Source of the DNA: an uncultured Collinsella sp.
GTDB taxonomy: Bacteria > Actinomycetota > Coriobacteriia > Coriobacteriales > Coriobacteriaceae
DNA length: 64,000 bases
NCBI GenBank assembly: GCA_958452935.1
Contig: CAUDVX010000001.1
Location: 137,753-201,752, forward strand
Direction of reading: 5' to 3'
This document shows positions 29,802-39,145 of the stretch, one piece after another (the stretch's first letter is position 1; each line of letters starts with the position of its first letter). The position numbers and the translations under genes were made by a program. Under the pieces are notes generated by a model. That model was given only the letters and a program-made list of their open reading frames with translations. It was not told the origin of the DNA and did no database searches.

Positions 29802-29817
29802 TGTTTCACGTGAAACA
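29802..29817. promoter_or_regulatory. parS site 2
   Basis: Perfect TGTTTCACGTGAAACA, 39 nt after site 1 start. Confidence 0.97.
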
Positions 29818-29840
29818 TGGCGGTTGATATTGAATCGGAA

Positions 29841-29856
29841 TGTTTCACGTGAAACA
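29841..29856. promoter_or_regulatory. parS site 3
   Basis: Perfect TGTTTCACGTGAAACA, again 39 nt on from the previous site; the equal 39-nt spacing places the three sites on a regular helical register (about 3.7 turns). Confidence 0.97.
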
Positions 29857-29895
29857 TCCTCCGTTAGACAGCTTTAATACACACCAGGAGGGACC

Positions 29896-30696
29896 GTGGG
29901 ATTTCGCGACGTTAAGCGTTCGAAGAGCGCAAAAGACACGCGTATTATTGCAATCATCAATCAAAAAGGCGGCGTCGGTAAGTCGACGACGGCTGTAAAC
30001 CTTGCTGCAGCACTGGGTGAACAGGGACGCAAGACACTGATTGTCGATTTTGATCCGCAGGGAAACAGCACTAGCGGATTTGGAATTGAAAAAGAAGACC
30101 TTGATCAGTGCATCTATGATGCATTGCTGAATGACGTGCCGGCAGAATCGCTTGTTCTTGATACAAATTGCAAAAAGGTATTCGTTATTCCGGCGACAAT
30201 TCAGCTTGCAGGTGCCGAAATTGAGCTCGTAAGCGCAATTGCTCGTGAAACCCGCCTCAAAGATTTGCTTGAGCCGATTCAGGATGAGTTCGATTTTATA
30301 TTCATCGACTGTCCTCCTTCGCTCGGCCTGCTTACCATCAATGCTTTGACCGCAGCAGATAGCGTTTTGATTCCGATCCAGTGCGAGTATTACGCACTCG
30401 AGGGCGTTACGAAGCTGCTTGAGTCAATGAAGATGGTCAAATCACGTCTGAATAAGGGCTTAGACACCTATGGTGTGCTTATGACCATGTATGACTCGCG
30501 TACTTCTCTGTCGAATCAGGTTGTTGAGGAAGTTCAGTCGTACTTTGGCGATAAAGCTTTTAAGACCTTAATTCCTCGTACCGTAAAAATCTCTGAGGCT
30601 CCGTCTTTTGGAGAGCCTGTGATTACCTATGCACCTCAAAATAAGGGTGCAAAAGCGTATATGAACCTTGCAAAAGAGGTGATCAAGCGTGCCTAG
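29896..30696 (+). CDS. parA: Chromosome partitioning ATPase ParA (Soj)
   Basis: 266-residue deviant Walker ATPase: KGGVGKSTTAVNLA at about residue 30, DFDPQGNSTSGFG, and switch DCPPSLGLLTINAL. GTG start after AGGAGG. It lacks a long N-terminal DNA-binding domain, as in chromosomal (type Ia-like small) ParA. Overlaps parB by 8 nt; the three parS sites lie upstream and could feed back on expression. Confidence 0.97.
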   Translation: MGFRDVKRSKSAKDTRIIAIINQKGGVGKSTTAVNLAAALGEQGRKTLIVDFDPQGNSTSGFGIEKEDLDQCIYDALLNDVPAESLVLDTNCKKVFVIPATIQLAGAEIELVSAIARETRLKDLLEPIQDEFDFIFIDCPPSLGLLTINALTAADSVLIPIQCEYYALEGVTKLLESMKMVKSRLNKGLDTYGVLMTMYDSRTSLSNQVVEEVQSYFGDKAFKTLIPRTVKISEAPSFGEPVITYAPQNKGAKAYMNLAKEVIKRA

Positions 30697-31594
30697 TGCA
30701 AAGAAACGTGGCGGATTGGGACGTGGACTCAATGCTTTGGTCTCAGAGGCCGAGTATGAGACCGGTGGTTCGGCTGCATCGACTTCAAATGCCGCATCTG
30801 AAACAAAACTTCCTATTGAGGATATCGTTCCCAACCCTAATCAGCCGCGAATTCACTTTAACGAAACTGAACTTCGCGAGTTGAGCGAGTCAATCCAAGA
30901 ACATGGCGTTTTGCAGCCGTTGTTGGTTCGCAAGCATGGAAATGGCTATGAGATTATTGCGGGTGAGCGTCGTTACCAGGCGTCAAAGCTTGCTGGTCTT
31001 GAGGAACTGCCTGTCATCATTAAAGAAGTTAATGATGAGGAAATGCTCGCTCTTGCACTTATCGAGAATCTTCAGCGTTCTGATTTGAATCCCGTCGAAG
31101 AGGCGAAGGGTTATCGTCAGCTCATTGATGCCAGCGGCATGACACAAGAGGCGTTATCAAAGGCTGTCAGTAAGTCTCGTTCCGCAATTACAAATTCACT
31201 TCGTTTGCTAGATCTTCCGGAAGTCGTACAGCAGATGATTTTCGAGGGCAAGCTTACTGCAGGTCATGCAAGGGCGATTCTTGCAGTTCCTTATGAAGAT
31301 GCCAGGATTCGACTTGCTGAGAAAGTAGTCGCAGAAGGTCTTTCCGTTAGAGCGACAGAAAATCTTGCTCCGTTGTTTTCTGCCGGAGAGACACCAAGGA
31401 CCCCGAGGCCAGCAACGCCTCAGTCATTCAAAAAGGCCGCTCGAGTACTTCGTCAAGTTTTCAACACGAATGTACGCGTGAAGAGCTCGCGTGGTAAGAA
31501 CAAAATCGAAATCGAGTTCAAAGACGAGGAGGAGCTCTCCCGTATCCTTGGTGAAATGATTCAATTTGGGCAGGAGGATCAGGATGAAGAATAA
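30689..31594 (+). CDS. parB: ParB/Spo0J chromosome partitioning protein
   Basis: 301-residue CTP-dependent parS-binding clamp. The N-terminal RGGLGRGLNALV peptide stimulates ParA; the CTPase motifs are GYEIIAGERRYQASK and ENLQRSDLNPVEEA; the helix-turn-helix is TQEALSKAVSKSRSAITNSL; the C-terminal region dimerises. GTG start inside the end of parA. Confidence 0.97.
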   Translation: MPSAKKRGGLGRGLNALVSEAEYETGGSAASTSNAASETKLPIEDIVPNPNQPRIHFNETELRELSESIQEHGVLQPLLVRKHGNGYEIIAGERRYQASKLAGLEELPVIIKEVNDEEMLALALIENLQRSDLNPVEEAKGYRQLIDASGMTQEALSKAVSKSRSAITNSLRLLDLPEVVQQMIFEGKLTAGHARAILAVPYEDARIRLAEKVVAEGLSVRATENLAPLFSAGETPRTPRPATPQSFKKAARVLRQVFNTNVRVKSSRGKNKIEIEFKDEEELSRILGEMIQFGQEDQDEE

Positions 31595-31838
31595 GGTTCT
31601 CGCGGTCGTTGCGTTGGCAACCACCGTTGTCGCTGGTGCCTTTGCTGGTTATAAGCTTGCGACAGATGATGAACTTCGAGGTCGACTGTTGCGCGGAGCT
31701 CAGGATATCGTCGATACATCTAAGAAGAAAATGGATGTGATGACCGAAGACGTCGCTATGCGCACTGCTCAGGTGACTAAGAATCCCAAGATTAACCAAG
31801 ACTGGGTTAACCATCAATGGGAAAATGTGGGTTTTTAG
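31584..31838 (+). CDS. Small YtxH-like membrane protein
   Basis: 84 residues: one N-terminal hydrophobic helix (VLAVVALATTVVAGAFAGY) followed by a charged helical tail (LRGRLLRGAQDIVDTSKKK), as in YtxH/DUF948-type small envelope proteins. The ATG at 31584 lies within the end of parB and follows AGGAGGATC, so it belongs to the parAB transcript, which ends at the terminator just after. Function unknown. Confidence 0.75.
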   Translation: MKNKVLAVVALATTVVAGAFAGYKLATDDELRGRLLRGAQDIVDTSKKKMDVMTEDVAMRTAQVTKNPKINQDWVNHQWENVGF

Positions 31839-31866
31839 GTACCTAACAATTACTCGCCTATTCTAT

Positions 31867-31909
31867 AGGGGTCCTTGTCTGAATACCGGAACAAGGACCC
31901 CTTATTTCT
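31867..31909 (+). terminator. parAB operon terminator
   Basis: Perfect 12-bp stem (31867-31878 with 31891-31902) followed by TATTTCTT. Confidence 0.85.
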
Positions 31910-31963
31910 TCCGAAATAGTCGTTGAACAATCGTGTGATGCGGATAGCTGATTGATATGAAAC

Positions 31964-31993
31964 GGCCTCGGTTGCAATTAAACAACCGAGGCC
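31964..31993 (-). terminator. Hairpin downstream of rlmN
   Basis: Perfect 11-bp arms GGCCTCGGTTG and CAACCGAGGCC with an 8-nt AT-rich loop, placed as the terminator of leftward rlmN; only a weak T-run. Confidence 0.65.
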
Positions 31994-31999
31994 ATTCGA

Positions 32000-32015
32000 T
32001 GTTTCACATGAAACG
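32000..32015. promoter_or_regulatory. Degenerate parS site near rlmN
   Basis: TGTTTCACATGAAACG differs from the consensus at two positions (10th region base and last base) and lies between the terminator hairpin and the rlmN stop. Confidence 0.55.
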
Positions 32016-32032
32016 TTTGGGGTGAGTCTCCC

Positions 32033-33085
32033 CTATGCGTTCTTTTGAACCTTGAAACGTTGCTTCAGCTGACCGCAGGCGGCATCGATATCATTGCCGC
32101 GAGAATTACGGATCGTGGTCTCGATGCCACGAGACTCAAGGCGACGCTGAAGATCCTCAACCTTATGAATCGGCGACGGCTTGAGCGGGCTGCCCTCGAT
32201 GTCGTTAAGCTGAATTAGGTTAACGTGGCACAGGGTTCCCTCGCAGAAGTCGCAGAGCGCCTGCATTTCGGGATTCGTATCGTTGACGCCTTCGATCATG
32301 GCGTACTCATAGGTCGGGCGGCGGCCCGTCTTTTCGGTGTAGAGCTGCAGCGCCTCATGAAGGCGCAGGAGCGTGTACTTCTTGACGCCAGGCATGATCT
32401 TGTTGCGCGTGGACTGGATGGCGGAGTGCAACGACACAGCGAGCGTAAACTGCTCGGGAATGTCGGCAAACTTGCGAATGCCAGGAATAACACCGCTGGT
32501 AGAGACAGTAAGGTGACGGGCTCCAATACCGATACCGTCGGGATCGTTAAGGATGCGCAGTGCCTTGAGAACCTCGTCGTAGTTAGCAAAGGGCTCGCCC
32601 TGGCCCATGAAAACGACGCTTGTTGCACGCTCGCCAAAATCATTCGAGACGTGCAACACCTGGTCGACGATCTCCTGGGCTGTCAGCGAGCGCTTGAGGC
32701 CGTTAAGGCCTGTGGCACAAAATGCACAACCCATGCCACAGCCAGCCTGAGTAGAAACGCAGACGGAAAGCTTGTTACGACGGGGCATACCGACAGTCTC
32801 GACGGAAATGCCGTCGTGGTACTCGAGCAGATACTTGCGAGAGCCATCTTTGGAAACCTGTTTGGTGAGTTCAGTCGGCGTGTCGAAGGCAAATGCCTCT
32901 TTAAGCTGCTCGCGGAAAGCCTTAGGAAGGTTGGTCATATCGTCAAACGAACAAACGTTCTTCTCAAAGACCCATTCGATGAGCTGCTTCGCGCGGAAGG
33001 CGGGCTGGCCGAGTTCGGCCACAAGCTCGCGAATATCGTTTTGGCTCAAGTCGCGAATGTCCTGAGATTTAGTCCTGGGATTCAT
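32033..33085 (-). CDS. rlmN: Dual-specificity rRNA/tRNA methyltransferase RlmN
   Basis: Radical SAM enzyme that methylates C2 of A2503 in 23S rRNA and A37 of some tRNAs. 350 residues. The Fe-S cysteines are CGMGCAFC, the Gly-rich site is FMGQGEPFANYD, and the mechanistic C-terminal Cys is in DIDAACGQL. ATG follows AAAGG. Monocistronic, transcribed against its neighbours. Confidence 0.96.
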   Translation of the reverse strand: MNPRTKSQDIRDLSQNDIRELVAELGQPAFRAKQLIEWVFEKNVCSFDDMTNLPKAFREQLKEAFAFDTPTELTKQVSKDGSRKYLLEYHDGISVETVGMPRRNKLSVCVSTQAGCGMGCAFCATGLNGLKRSLTAQEIVDQVLHVSNDFGERATSVVFMGQGEPFANYDEVLKALRILNDPDGIGIGARHLTVSTSGVIPGIRKFADIPEQFTLAVSLHSAIQSTRNKIMPGVKKYTLLRLHEALQLYTEKTGRRPTYEYAMIEGVNDTNPEMQALCDFCEGTLCHVNLIQLNDIEGSPLKPSPIHKVEDLQRRLESRGIETTIRNSRGNDIDAACGQLKQRFKVQKNA

Positions 33086-33170
33086 GGAAGCCTTTCGATT
33101 TTGGGGAAACGTAGAGGGTATCGCTACAATATGGTATCAGCTGCAGAAATTATAGAGGAGGAGTCTGCCC

Positions 33171-34136
33171 ATGCCGGGTAAAAGCCTAGAGAACATGCAC
33201 GTAGCGGTCTTGGCGGGCGGTCATTCCGCCGAGCGCGAGATCTCGCTCAATTCGGGAAAGAACGTCGTGGTGGCCTTGAAGGAGGCTGGCTACACTTCGG
33301 TGGAGCTGCTCGACACGGCTGCCGATGATTTTATGGTAACCATGGCGACCGGCGGCTTTGACGTGGCGTTTATCGCCATGCACGGCGCCGGCGGTGAGGA
33401 TGGTGCCATGCAGGGTGCCATGGAGACCCTGGGTATCCCCTACACGGCCTCGGGCGTGCTCGCGAGCGCCTGCGGTGCCGACAAGGAGGTCTCGAAGCTC
33501 CTGTATGCCAAGGCGGGCATTCCCGTTGCCCCCGGCCTTGCGCTCGAAGTGGGCGATGAAGTCGATATCGATCATATCGTCGAGGTTTGTGGCGAGCGCT
33601 GCTTTGTGAAGCCGGCCGTCAACGGTTCCAGCTATGGCATTTCCCTGGTCCATGAGCCCTCCGAGCTACCCGCGGCCATCGCCAAGGCGTTTGAGTACGG
33701 CGATAAAGTGCTGGTCGAGAAGTGCATCGAGGGTACCGAGATCACCGTCGGCGTATACGGCGAGGATGACGTGCGCGCACTGCCGATCGTTGAGATTCGT
33801 AAGCCCGAGGACTGCGAGTTCTACGATCTGGACGTGAAGTATGTGGACCCCACGGACATCCATCGCATTCCGGCACAGATTTCGCCCGAGAACTACGCTC
33901 GTGCCCAGGAGCTAGCCTGTGCCGCCCATAGGGCGCTCGGTTGCTTGGGCATCTCGCGCAGCGATTTTATCGTGAGCGAGGACGGCCCCGTTATCCTCGA
34001 GACCAATACCATTCCCGGCATGACCGATACGTCGCTGTATCCGGATGAGATCCGCCACACCGACGACATGACGTTCCCGCAGGTCTGTGACAGCCTGATC
34101 CGTATGGGTCTTCGTCGAGCGGGCGTTGCATGCTAA
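33171..34136 (+). CDS. ddl: D-alanine-D-alanine ligase
   Basis: Makes the D-Ala-D-Ala dipeptide for peptidoglycan. 321 residues with the ATP-grasp fold: LAGGHSAEREISLNSG, AMHGAGGEDGAMQG, KPAVNGSSYGIS, EFYDLDVKY and the C-terminal metal site ETNTIPGMT. The EFYD...KY segment resembles ordinary Ddl rather than D-lactate ligases. ATG after GGAGGAG. The following helicase gene overlaps its last codons. Confidence 0.94.
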   Translation: MPGKSLENMHVAVLAGGHSAEREISLNSGKNVVVALKEAGYTSVELLDTAADDFMVTMATGGFDVAFIAMHGAGGEDGAMQGAMETLGIPYTASGVLASACGADKEVSKLLYAKAGIPVAPGLALEVGDEVDIDHIVEVCGERCFVKPAVNGSSYGISLVHEPSELPAAIAKAFEYGDKVLVEKCIEGTEITVGVYGEDDVRALPIVEIRKPEDCEFYDLDVKYVDPTDIHRIPAQISPENYARAQELACAAHRALGCLGISRSDFIVSEDGPVILETNTIPGMTDTSLYPDEIRHTDDMTFPQVCDSLIRMGLRRAGVAC

Positions 34137-37024
34137 TCGAGGACGCTGTTTCGTCGGGAACGCCGCAGTTTGTCATCGATTCCTATGCCACGCTTGCCGA
34201 GCGCGCCAAAACCCAATCGTTTGGTCTCATCGAGGAAGATGTTATCGTCCTCGATACCGAGACCACGGGTCTTTCGGTGCAGGACAATGAACTGATCGAG
34301 ATATCGGCGGCCCGCCTTTCGGGCCGCGAGATCGTCGACCGGTTCGATACCTTCGTGCATCCCAAGCAGCTGATTCCCGCCGAGATTACCGAACTCACGA
34401 GCATTACAAACGCCGATGTGGCAGATGCCCCATCGGCCGTCGAGGCCGTGGCCGCTCTCGCCGATTTTGTCGGCGGCTGCCCGGTGATCGCACATAACGC
34501 CACCTTCGACCGCTCGTTTATCGAGTCGGTCAAGGGCGGTGTCAACGTCAGCGACATCTGGATCGATTCGCTGGCACTGTCGCGCATCGCGCTTCCGCGC
34601 CTGGCCTCGCACAAGCTGTCTTTCATGGCCGACCTGTTTGGCTGCGATTCGGTGTCGCACCGCGCCAACGCCGATGTCGACGCCCTGTGTGGCGTATGGC
34701 GCGTCTTGCTCGTGGCGCTCACCGACTTGCCCCAGGGCTTAATGGCGCGCCTGGCCGACATGCATCCCGACGTACCCTGGTCCTATCGTCCCATCTTCTC
34801 GTTCTTGGCGGGGCAGAACCCCGGTTCCATCTTCTCTCTCAGCGCCGCCCGCGCCGACGTACTCAAGGCTGATCGGGCCGATGATCGCGTTGATGCGGAC
34901 GAGCTACCGGTCCTTAAGATGCCGAGCCGCGAGGAAATCGAGGCGGACTATGCCCCGGGCGGCCTGGTTAATCGCATGTATCCCACGTACGAGCCGCGCG
35001 ATGAGCAGATCGCGATGGCGCTCGAGGTCCGTGACGCACTCGTTACGGGAACGCATCGCGTGATCGAGGCGGGCACGGGCGTCGGCAAATCGATGGCTTA
35101 CCTGGTGCCTTTTGCCGAGGCCGCGCGCCGCAACAACATCACGGTTGGTATCGCGACTAAATCGAATAATCTTGCCGACCAGCTCATGTATCATGAGCTG
35201 CCCAAACTTGCCGAGCAACTGGACGGAGGCCTATCGTTTTGCGCCCTCAAGGGCTATGACCACTATCCATGCTTGCGCAAGCTTGAGCGCATGAGCCGTA
35301 GCCAAGTCGAAATTACGACTAAGCGTGATCCTGCCGACACGCTTACGGCAGTCGCGGTCATCATGGCGTACGTGTGTCAGTCGGCCGATGGCGACCTCGA
35401 CTCGCTCGGTATTCGCTGGCGCAGCGTCAACCGTCCCGACTTTACGACGGCGTCGCGCGAGTGCGCCCGTCGCCTATGCCCGTTTTTCCCCGATAAATGC
35501 CTGGTCCACGGCGCCCGCCGTCGCGCGGCGCATGCCGATGTGGTGGTCACCAACCATTCCCTGCTGTTCCGCAATGTCGCGGCCGAGGGCAGAATCTTGC
35601 CTCCGATTCGTCACTGGGTGATCGATGAGGCCCACTCCATCGAGCGCGAGGCGCGCCGTCAATGGGCGCGCGTGGTGTCGGCGGATGAATCGCGCGTTCT
35701 GTTTGAGCGCCTGGGTGGCTCGAGCACCGGCGCGCTGAGCCAGGTTTCCCGCGATTTGGCAACCTCGGAGGGCTCTACGCTCTACTTGGGTCTAACCGCC
35801 AAGGCGACGTCGACGGTTGCGCGCGCGAGCATGGCAATCGCCGACGTGTTTGACGGCGTTCGCGAGCTCGGCCGCCGTGCCCGCGGGGGCTATGACAATG
35901 CGAACCTATGGATTGGCCCCGAGCTGCGCGAATCTGACGACTGGCATGATTTCTTACAGTCGGCCTGCACTGCCATCGACGCATTGGAACAAGCTGACAA
36001 GAGCGTCGACGCGCTGGTACAAGCCGTCGCCGCCGACAAGCCCGAGGTTGTTGTCGACCTGGGTGATATCTCGCGCCGCCTACACGAGCTGGCCGAGAAC
36101 CTCAAACTCATCATCGACGGTACCGATGAACACTACGTGTACTCGCTGCAAGTCAATCGCAGATTGCGTGCCGGCGGCGAGTCGATGACCGCGGAGCGCA
36201 TCGATATTGGCGAGGCCTTGGCAACCGAGTGGTTGCCCGAGGTCCACACGGCTATCTTTGCCTCGGCGACCATGACGGTTTCCAAGAGCTTTGAGCACTT
36301 TAACCACGCCGTCGGCCTCGATCGCATCGGTGCCTCGACATCATCGTCGCTGCACTTGGATTCGAGCTACGACTTCGATTCGAATATGGCCGTGGTCGTG
36401 GCTGGGGATATCCCCGATCCGCGCGACCGCGAAGGCTATCTTTCGGCGCTCGAGCGTGTGCTGGTCGACGCTCATCTTGCCATGGGCGGCTCGGTGCTTA
36501 CGCTGTTCACCAACAGACGTGACATGGAGGAGCTGTACGCTCGCGTCGAGCCCAAGATGGCTCGTGCGGGTCTGGAACTCAACTGCCAGCAGCGCAACTC
36601 GTCTCCTCGTCGTTTGCGCGATCGCTTTATCAACGAACCGACCTCGTCGCTCTTTGCACTTAAGGCCTTTTGGGAAGGGTTTGATGCCAGCGGAGAGACG
36701 CTGCGCTGCGTCATCATCCCCAAGCTGCCGTTCTCGAGCCCCACAGACCCGCTCTCATGCGAGCGCAATCTGCGCGAAGACCGCGCTTGGGCGCGCTATT
36801 CGCTGCCCGAGGCCGTGCTCGAGGTCAAGCAGGCAGCCGGTCGCCTCATTCGCTCATCGACCGATTGTGGCGTACTCATCTTGGCCGACCCGCGCCTGGT
36901 GACGAAGGGCTACGGCAAGAAATTCTTAACGTCGCTGCCCACGAGTTCCTATCAGCGCATCGAGTCGGCACAAATCGGGCACTATCTACAGCTGTGGCGC
37001 GCACGCCACGAGCGGCGCCGCTAA
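34130..37024 (+). CDS. DnaQ-type exonuclease fused to DinG/XPD-like helicase
   Basis: 964-residue DNA repair enzyme. Residues 35-200 form a DEDDh 3'-5' exonuclease (VLDTETTGL, VIAHNATFDRSF, HRANADVDAL). Residues 285-964 form a superfamily 2 helicase: EAGTGVGKSMAYLVPF (motif I), iron-sulfur type cysteines (HYPC, ECARRLCPFFPDKC), VIDEAH (motif II) and QAAGRLIRSSTDCG (motif VI). The same fusion is found in Firmicutes DinG. It overlaps ddl by 7 nt and converges with a WYL regulator, so translational coupling is likely. Confidence 0.9.
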   Translation: MLIEDAVSSGTPQFVIDSYATLAERAKTQSFGLIEEDVIVLDTETTGLSVQDNELIEISAARLSGREIVDRFDTFVHPKQLIPAEITELTSITNADVADAPSAVEAVAALADFVGGCPVIAHNATFDRSFIESVKGGVNVSDIWIDSLALSRIALPRLASHKLSFMADLFGCDSVSHRANADVDALCGVWRVLLVALTDLPQGLMARLADMHPDVPWSYRPIFSFLAGQNPGSIFSLSAARADVLKADRADDRVDADELPVLKMPSREEIEADYAPGGLVNRMYPTYEPRDEQIAMALEVRDALVTGTHRVIEAGTGVGKSMAYLVPFAEAARRNNITVGIATKSNNLADQLMYHELPKLAEQLDGGLSFCALKGYDHYPCLRKLERMSRSQVEITTKRDPADTLTAVAVIMAYVCQSADGDLDSLGIRWRSVNRPDFTTASRECARRLCPFFPDKCLVHGARRRAAHADVVVTNHSLLFRNVAAEGRILPPIRHWVIDEAHSIEREARRQWARVVSADESRVLFERLGGSSTGALSQVSRDLATSEGSTLYLGLTAKATSTVARASMAIADVFDGVRELGRRARGGYDNANLWIGPELRESDDWHDFLQSACTAIDALEQADKSVDALVQAVAADKPEVVVDLGDISRRLHELAENLKLIIDGTDEHYVYSLQVNRRLRAGGESMTAERIDIGEALATEWLPEVHTAIFASATMTVSKSFEHFNHAVGLDRIGASTSSSLHLDSSYDFDSNMAVVVAGDIPDPRDREGYLSALERVLVDAHLAMGGSVLTLFTNRRDMEELYARVEPKMARAGLELNCQQRNSSPRRLRDRFINEPTSSLFALKAFWEGFDASGETLRCVIIPKLPFSSPTDPLSCERNLREDRAWARYSLPEAVLEVKQAAGRLIRSSTDCGVLILADPRLVTKGYGKKFLTSLPTSSYQRIESAQIGHYLQLWRARHERRR

Positions 37025-37938
37025 AGCGGACAGGCGAGGGATTTTGCCATATCGCACAGACGCTCTGACAGGGCGGGGTCATCCAGGATGCGGATGGCCC
37101 CGCCCGCTGCGATTACCTGGCAGAACAGCCAGTGCTCTGACCTATAACGCACGGTCACCGTTGCCATGTCTGCCCCGTTTGGCTCAATCGACATGATGCC
37201 GGGCCAGTCTAGGCGCTCCGCCAAGGCGCGCGGCATGAGAAGCTTCGCGCTCCGCTCCGCCTGGGCGAGGGAGTCGTGGAGGGTCGCGGGCTCCGATGCG
37301 TGGCGCACGACGGAGTCGTCGGTCAAGACCAGGCCCTCGATTTTATCCATACGATAAGTACGCTGTTCGTCGACCGCGACATCCCAGGCAATCAGATACG
37401 TTTGGTCGCCGTTTGTTGTGATGCGCAAGGGGTCGACCAAACGCTCGCGCGCTTGTGTGTCATCCATCGAGCGATATGAGATACGGCAGCGAACGCCGTC
37501 CCGAATGGCGCAGCTCAGCTGCTGCCAGTGCGATCCGTGGGCGACGGTGTCAAAGACGCGCTGGTTGTAGCCGAGCTCTTTGGGAAGAAGGGCGCGCCGT
37601 ATTCGAGCCGCCGCTTGGGGTTCGATCCCCAATGATTCGAGCTCATGGTTGAGCACAGCGCCCTCGGCGGCACTCAGGCGCAGCGGTAGCACGCGCCCCG
37701 CGTCACCGGTGAGGACCACGCGCTCGCCGCGGCGTTCACAGATAATACGTGCACCCGATTCTCGGTCCGCAAGCGTCGAGACGATCTCGAGAATCTCGTC
37801 GAGCGATGCCCCCGTGATATCAAAGCGGCTGCAAAGCTCGTCTCGTGTCATGCCATTCTCGCCGGCGGCGTAGAGGGCCTCCATGATGTCGATGGCGCGC
37901 GAGAGTCTTTGCTCGCTGGTGAGTTTACGCACGGGCAT
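37021..37938 (-). CDS. WYL-domain transcriptional regulator (PafC-like)
   Basis: 305 residues: N-terminal winged-helix (TSEQRLSRAIDIMEALYAAGENGMTRDELCSRF), central WYL domain (VRCRISYRSMDD and PLRITTNGDQTYLIAWD, RTYRMDKIEGL), and a C-terminal WCX-like part. It overlaps the preceding WYL gene by 14 nt, as in actinobacterial pafB-pafC, which together activate DNA-damage genes in response to single-stranded DNA. The activity here is inferred from that pairing. Confidence 0.85.
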   Translation of the reverse strand: MPVRKLTSEQRLSRAIDIMEALYAAGENGMTRDELCSRFDITGASLDEILEIVSTLADRESGARIICERRGERVVLTGDAGRVLPLRLSAAEGAVLNHELESLGIEPQAAARIRRALLPKELGYNQRVFDTVAHGSHWQQLSCAIRDGVRCRISYRSMDDTQARERLVDPLRITTNGDQTYLIAWDVAVDEQRTYRMDKIEGLVLTDDSVVRHASEPATLHDSLAQAERSAKLLMPRALAERLDWPGIMSIEPNGADMATVTVRYRSEHWLFCQVIAAGGAIRILDDPALSERLCDMAKSLACPL

Positions 37939-38947
37939 GCTCGTGCACCGTCCTTTCGATGAGGTGATTCCACGCCTGCTTGAGAGAATCGGGAGCGACG
38001 GGCCTCATGCCATCCATGGCATGGGCCATGCAAAACGAGGCTGCGGCCTCAAAGTCGCGCACGTCAACGGTCCAAGTCCACTCTGCTTCGGTGCGCGTGA
38101 GTTCGCCTCGTCCGCGTGTGAGACCGATGATCATATCGGCCTGCGCTTCACGCGCGAACGAGAACGTAGCCGCAACAGGTGGGCGGTCGGCAAAATCGAA
38201 CTCAAAGAATAAGTAATCGTTGAGGTTGAAATCCGCAGGAATGGCGTAGACTTTCGAAGGCCTCCAGGCGCGAATGATGCGGTCGCAGCGGAATGTTCTG
38301 ATATTGTCGGTGGCATTGTCGAGGCCGCAGAAGTATGCCGTACCCTCGCGCTCGAACATGCCGTAGACGCAAACGGTCCGCTCGCGTTGCTCGCCGCGTC
38401 CGTTTTGGTACAAAAAGCGCAGCGCGCAACGCTCGGCAAAGGCACTCCATACCGCATCGACGGCGGGAGAGCGGCGGATCGGTGCCTCTCCTGTCGTCGA
38501 CATGCCGGTGAGGTAGGCAATCTTGGAGCGAATGTCGGCAAGCGGCGCGGCAAAGGTGGATGAGCCTGCCGCGAGTGTCTGGTCGATGGCGTTGAGCAGG
38601 ATGTCGGCATCGTCTGCGGTGATGAGACCGCCCGCGGCAAACGTGTGCTCGCGGTCGATCGTCCACGCGCTCTCCTCGGTTTCCTGCGCTCCGGCAGCAC
38701 GAACTTCCCTGATAACGATGCCGCGTTCGAGCAGCTTGTCGCGATCGCGGCGGAACTTGCGCTTGTCTGAGTCGATATTGCCCGAGCCGTACCCCAAATC
38801 GGAATCCAGGACGATTTGCTCGGTCGTCAGCGGTTCGGGAGAACTGTTGAGTACAAAGAAAAGGTTGAGGATGCGCTGAGCCGTTTTATCGAAACCGGGC
38901 TCGGGTGCACCCTTTTTAATTGTCGCGGTCGCGTCGCTTGCCGTCAT
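37925..38947 (-). CDS. WYL-domain transcriptional regulator (PafB-like)
   Basis: 340 residues: winged-helix at about 20-80 (AQRILNLFFVLNSSPEPLTTEQIV, KRKFRRDRDKLLERGI), WYL domain at about 175-245 (CALRFLYQNGRGEQRERTV, GTAYFCGLDNATDNIRTFRCDRI) and WCX domain. The ATG follows GAGG. First gene of the pair. Confidence 0.85.
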   Translation of the reverse strand: MTASDATATIKKGAPEPGFDKTAQRILNLFFVLNSSPEPLTTEQIVLDSDLGYGSGNIDSDKRKFRRDRDKLLERGIVIREVRAAGAQETEESAWTIDREHTFAAGGLITADDADILLNAIDQTLAAGSSTFAAPLADIRSKIAYLTGMSTTGEAPIRRSPAVDAVWSAFAERCALRFLYQNGRGEQRERTVCVYGMFEREGTAYFCGLDNATDNIRTFRCDRIIRAWRPSKVYAIPADFNLNDYLFFEFDFADRPPVAATFSFAREAQADMIIGLTRGRGELTRTEAEWTWTVDVRDFEAAASFCMAHAMDGMRPVAPDSLKQAWNHLIERTVHEHARA

Positions 38948-39145
38948 AGAATCCTCGCATGAGAAGGTCGTTTGATGCCATGATTTTAGTCCGATATGGA
39001 GATTAGACTATATCCTTGTCCGCTTGGGGCGTTAAGATACCCAGAATTCGGCCGTTTGCGCCCGCTCGGGGTATACTTTCGACTATATACGGTTCTAATG
39101 TGCATGCATTGGGCCTATTTGTCGGATTATGGATGTGGAGCGCAC

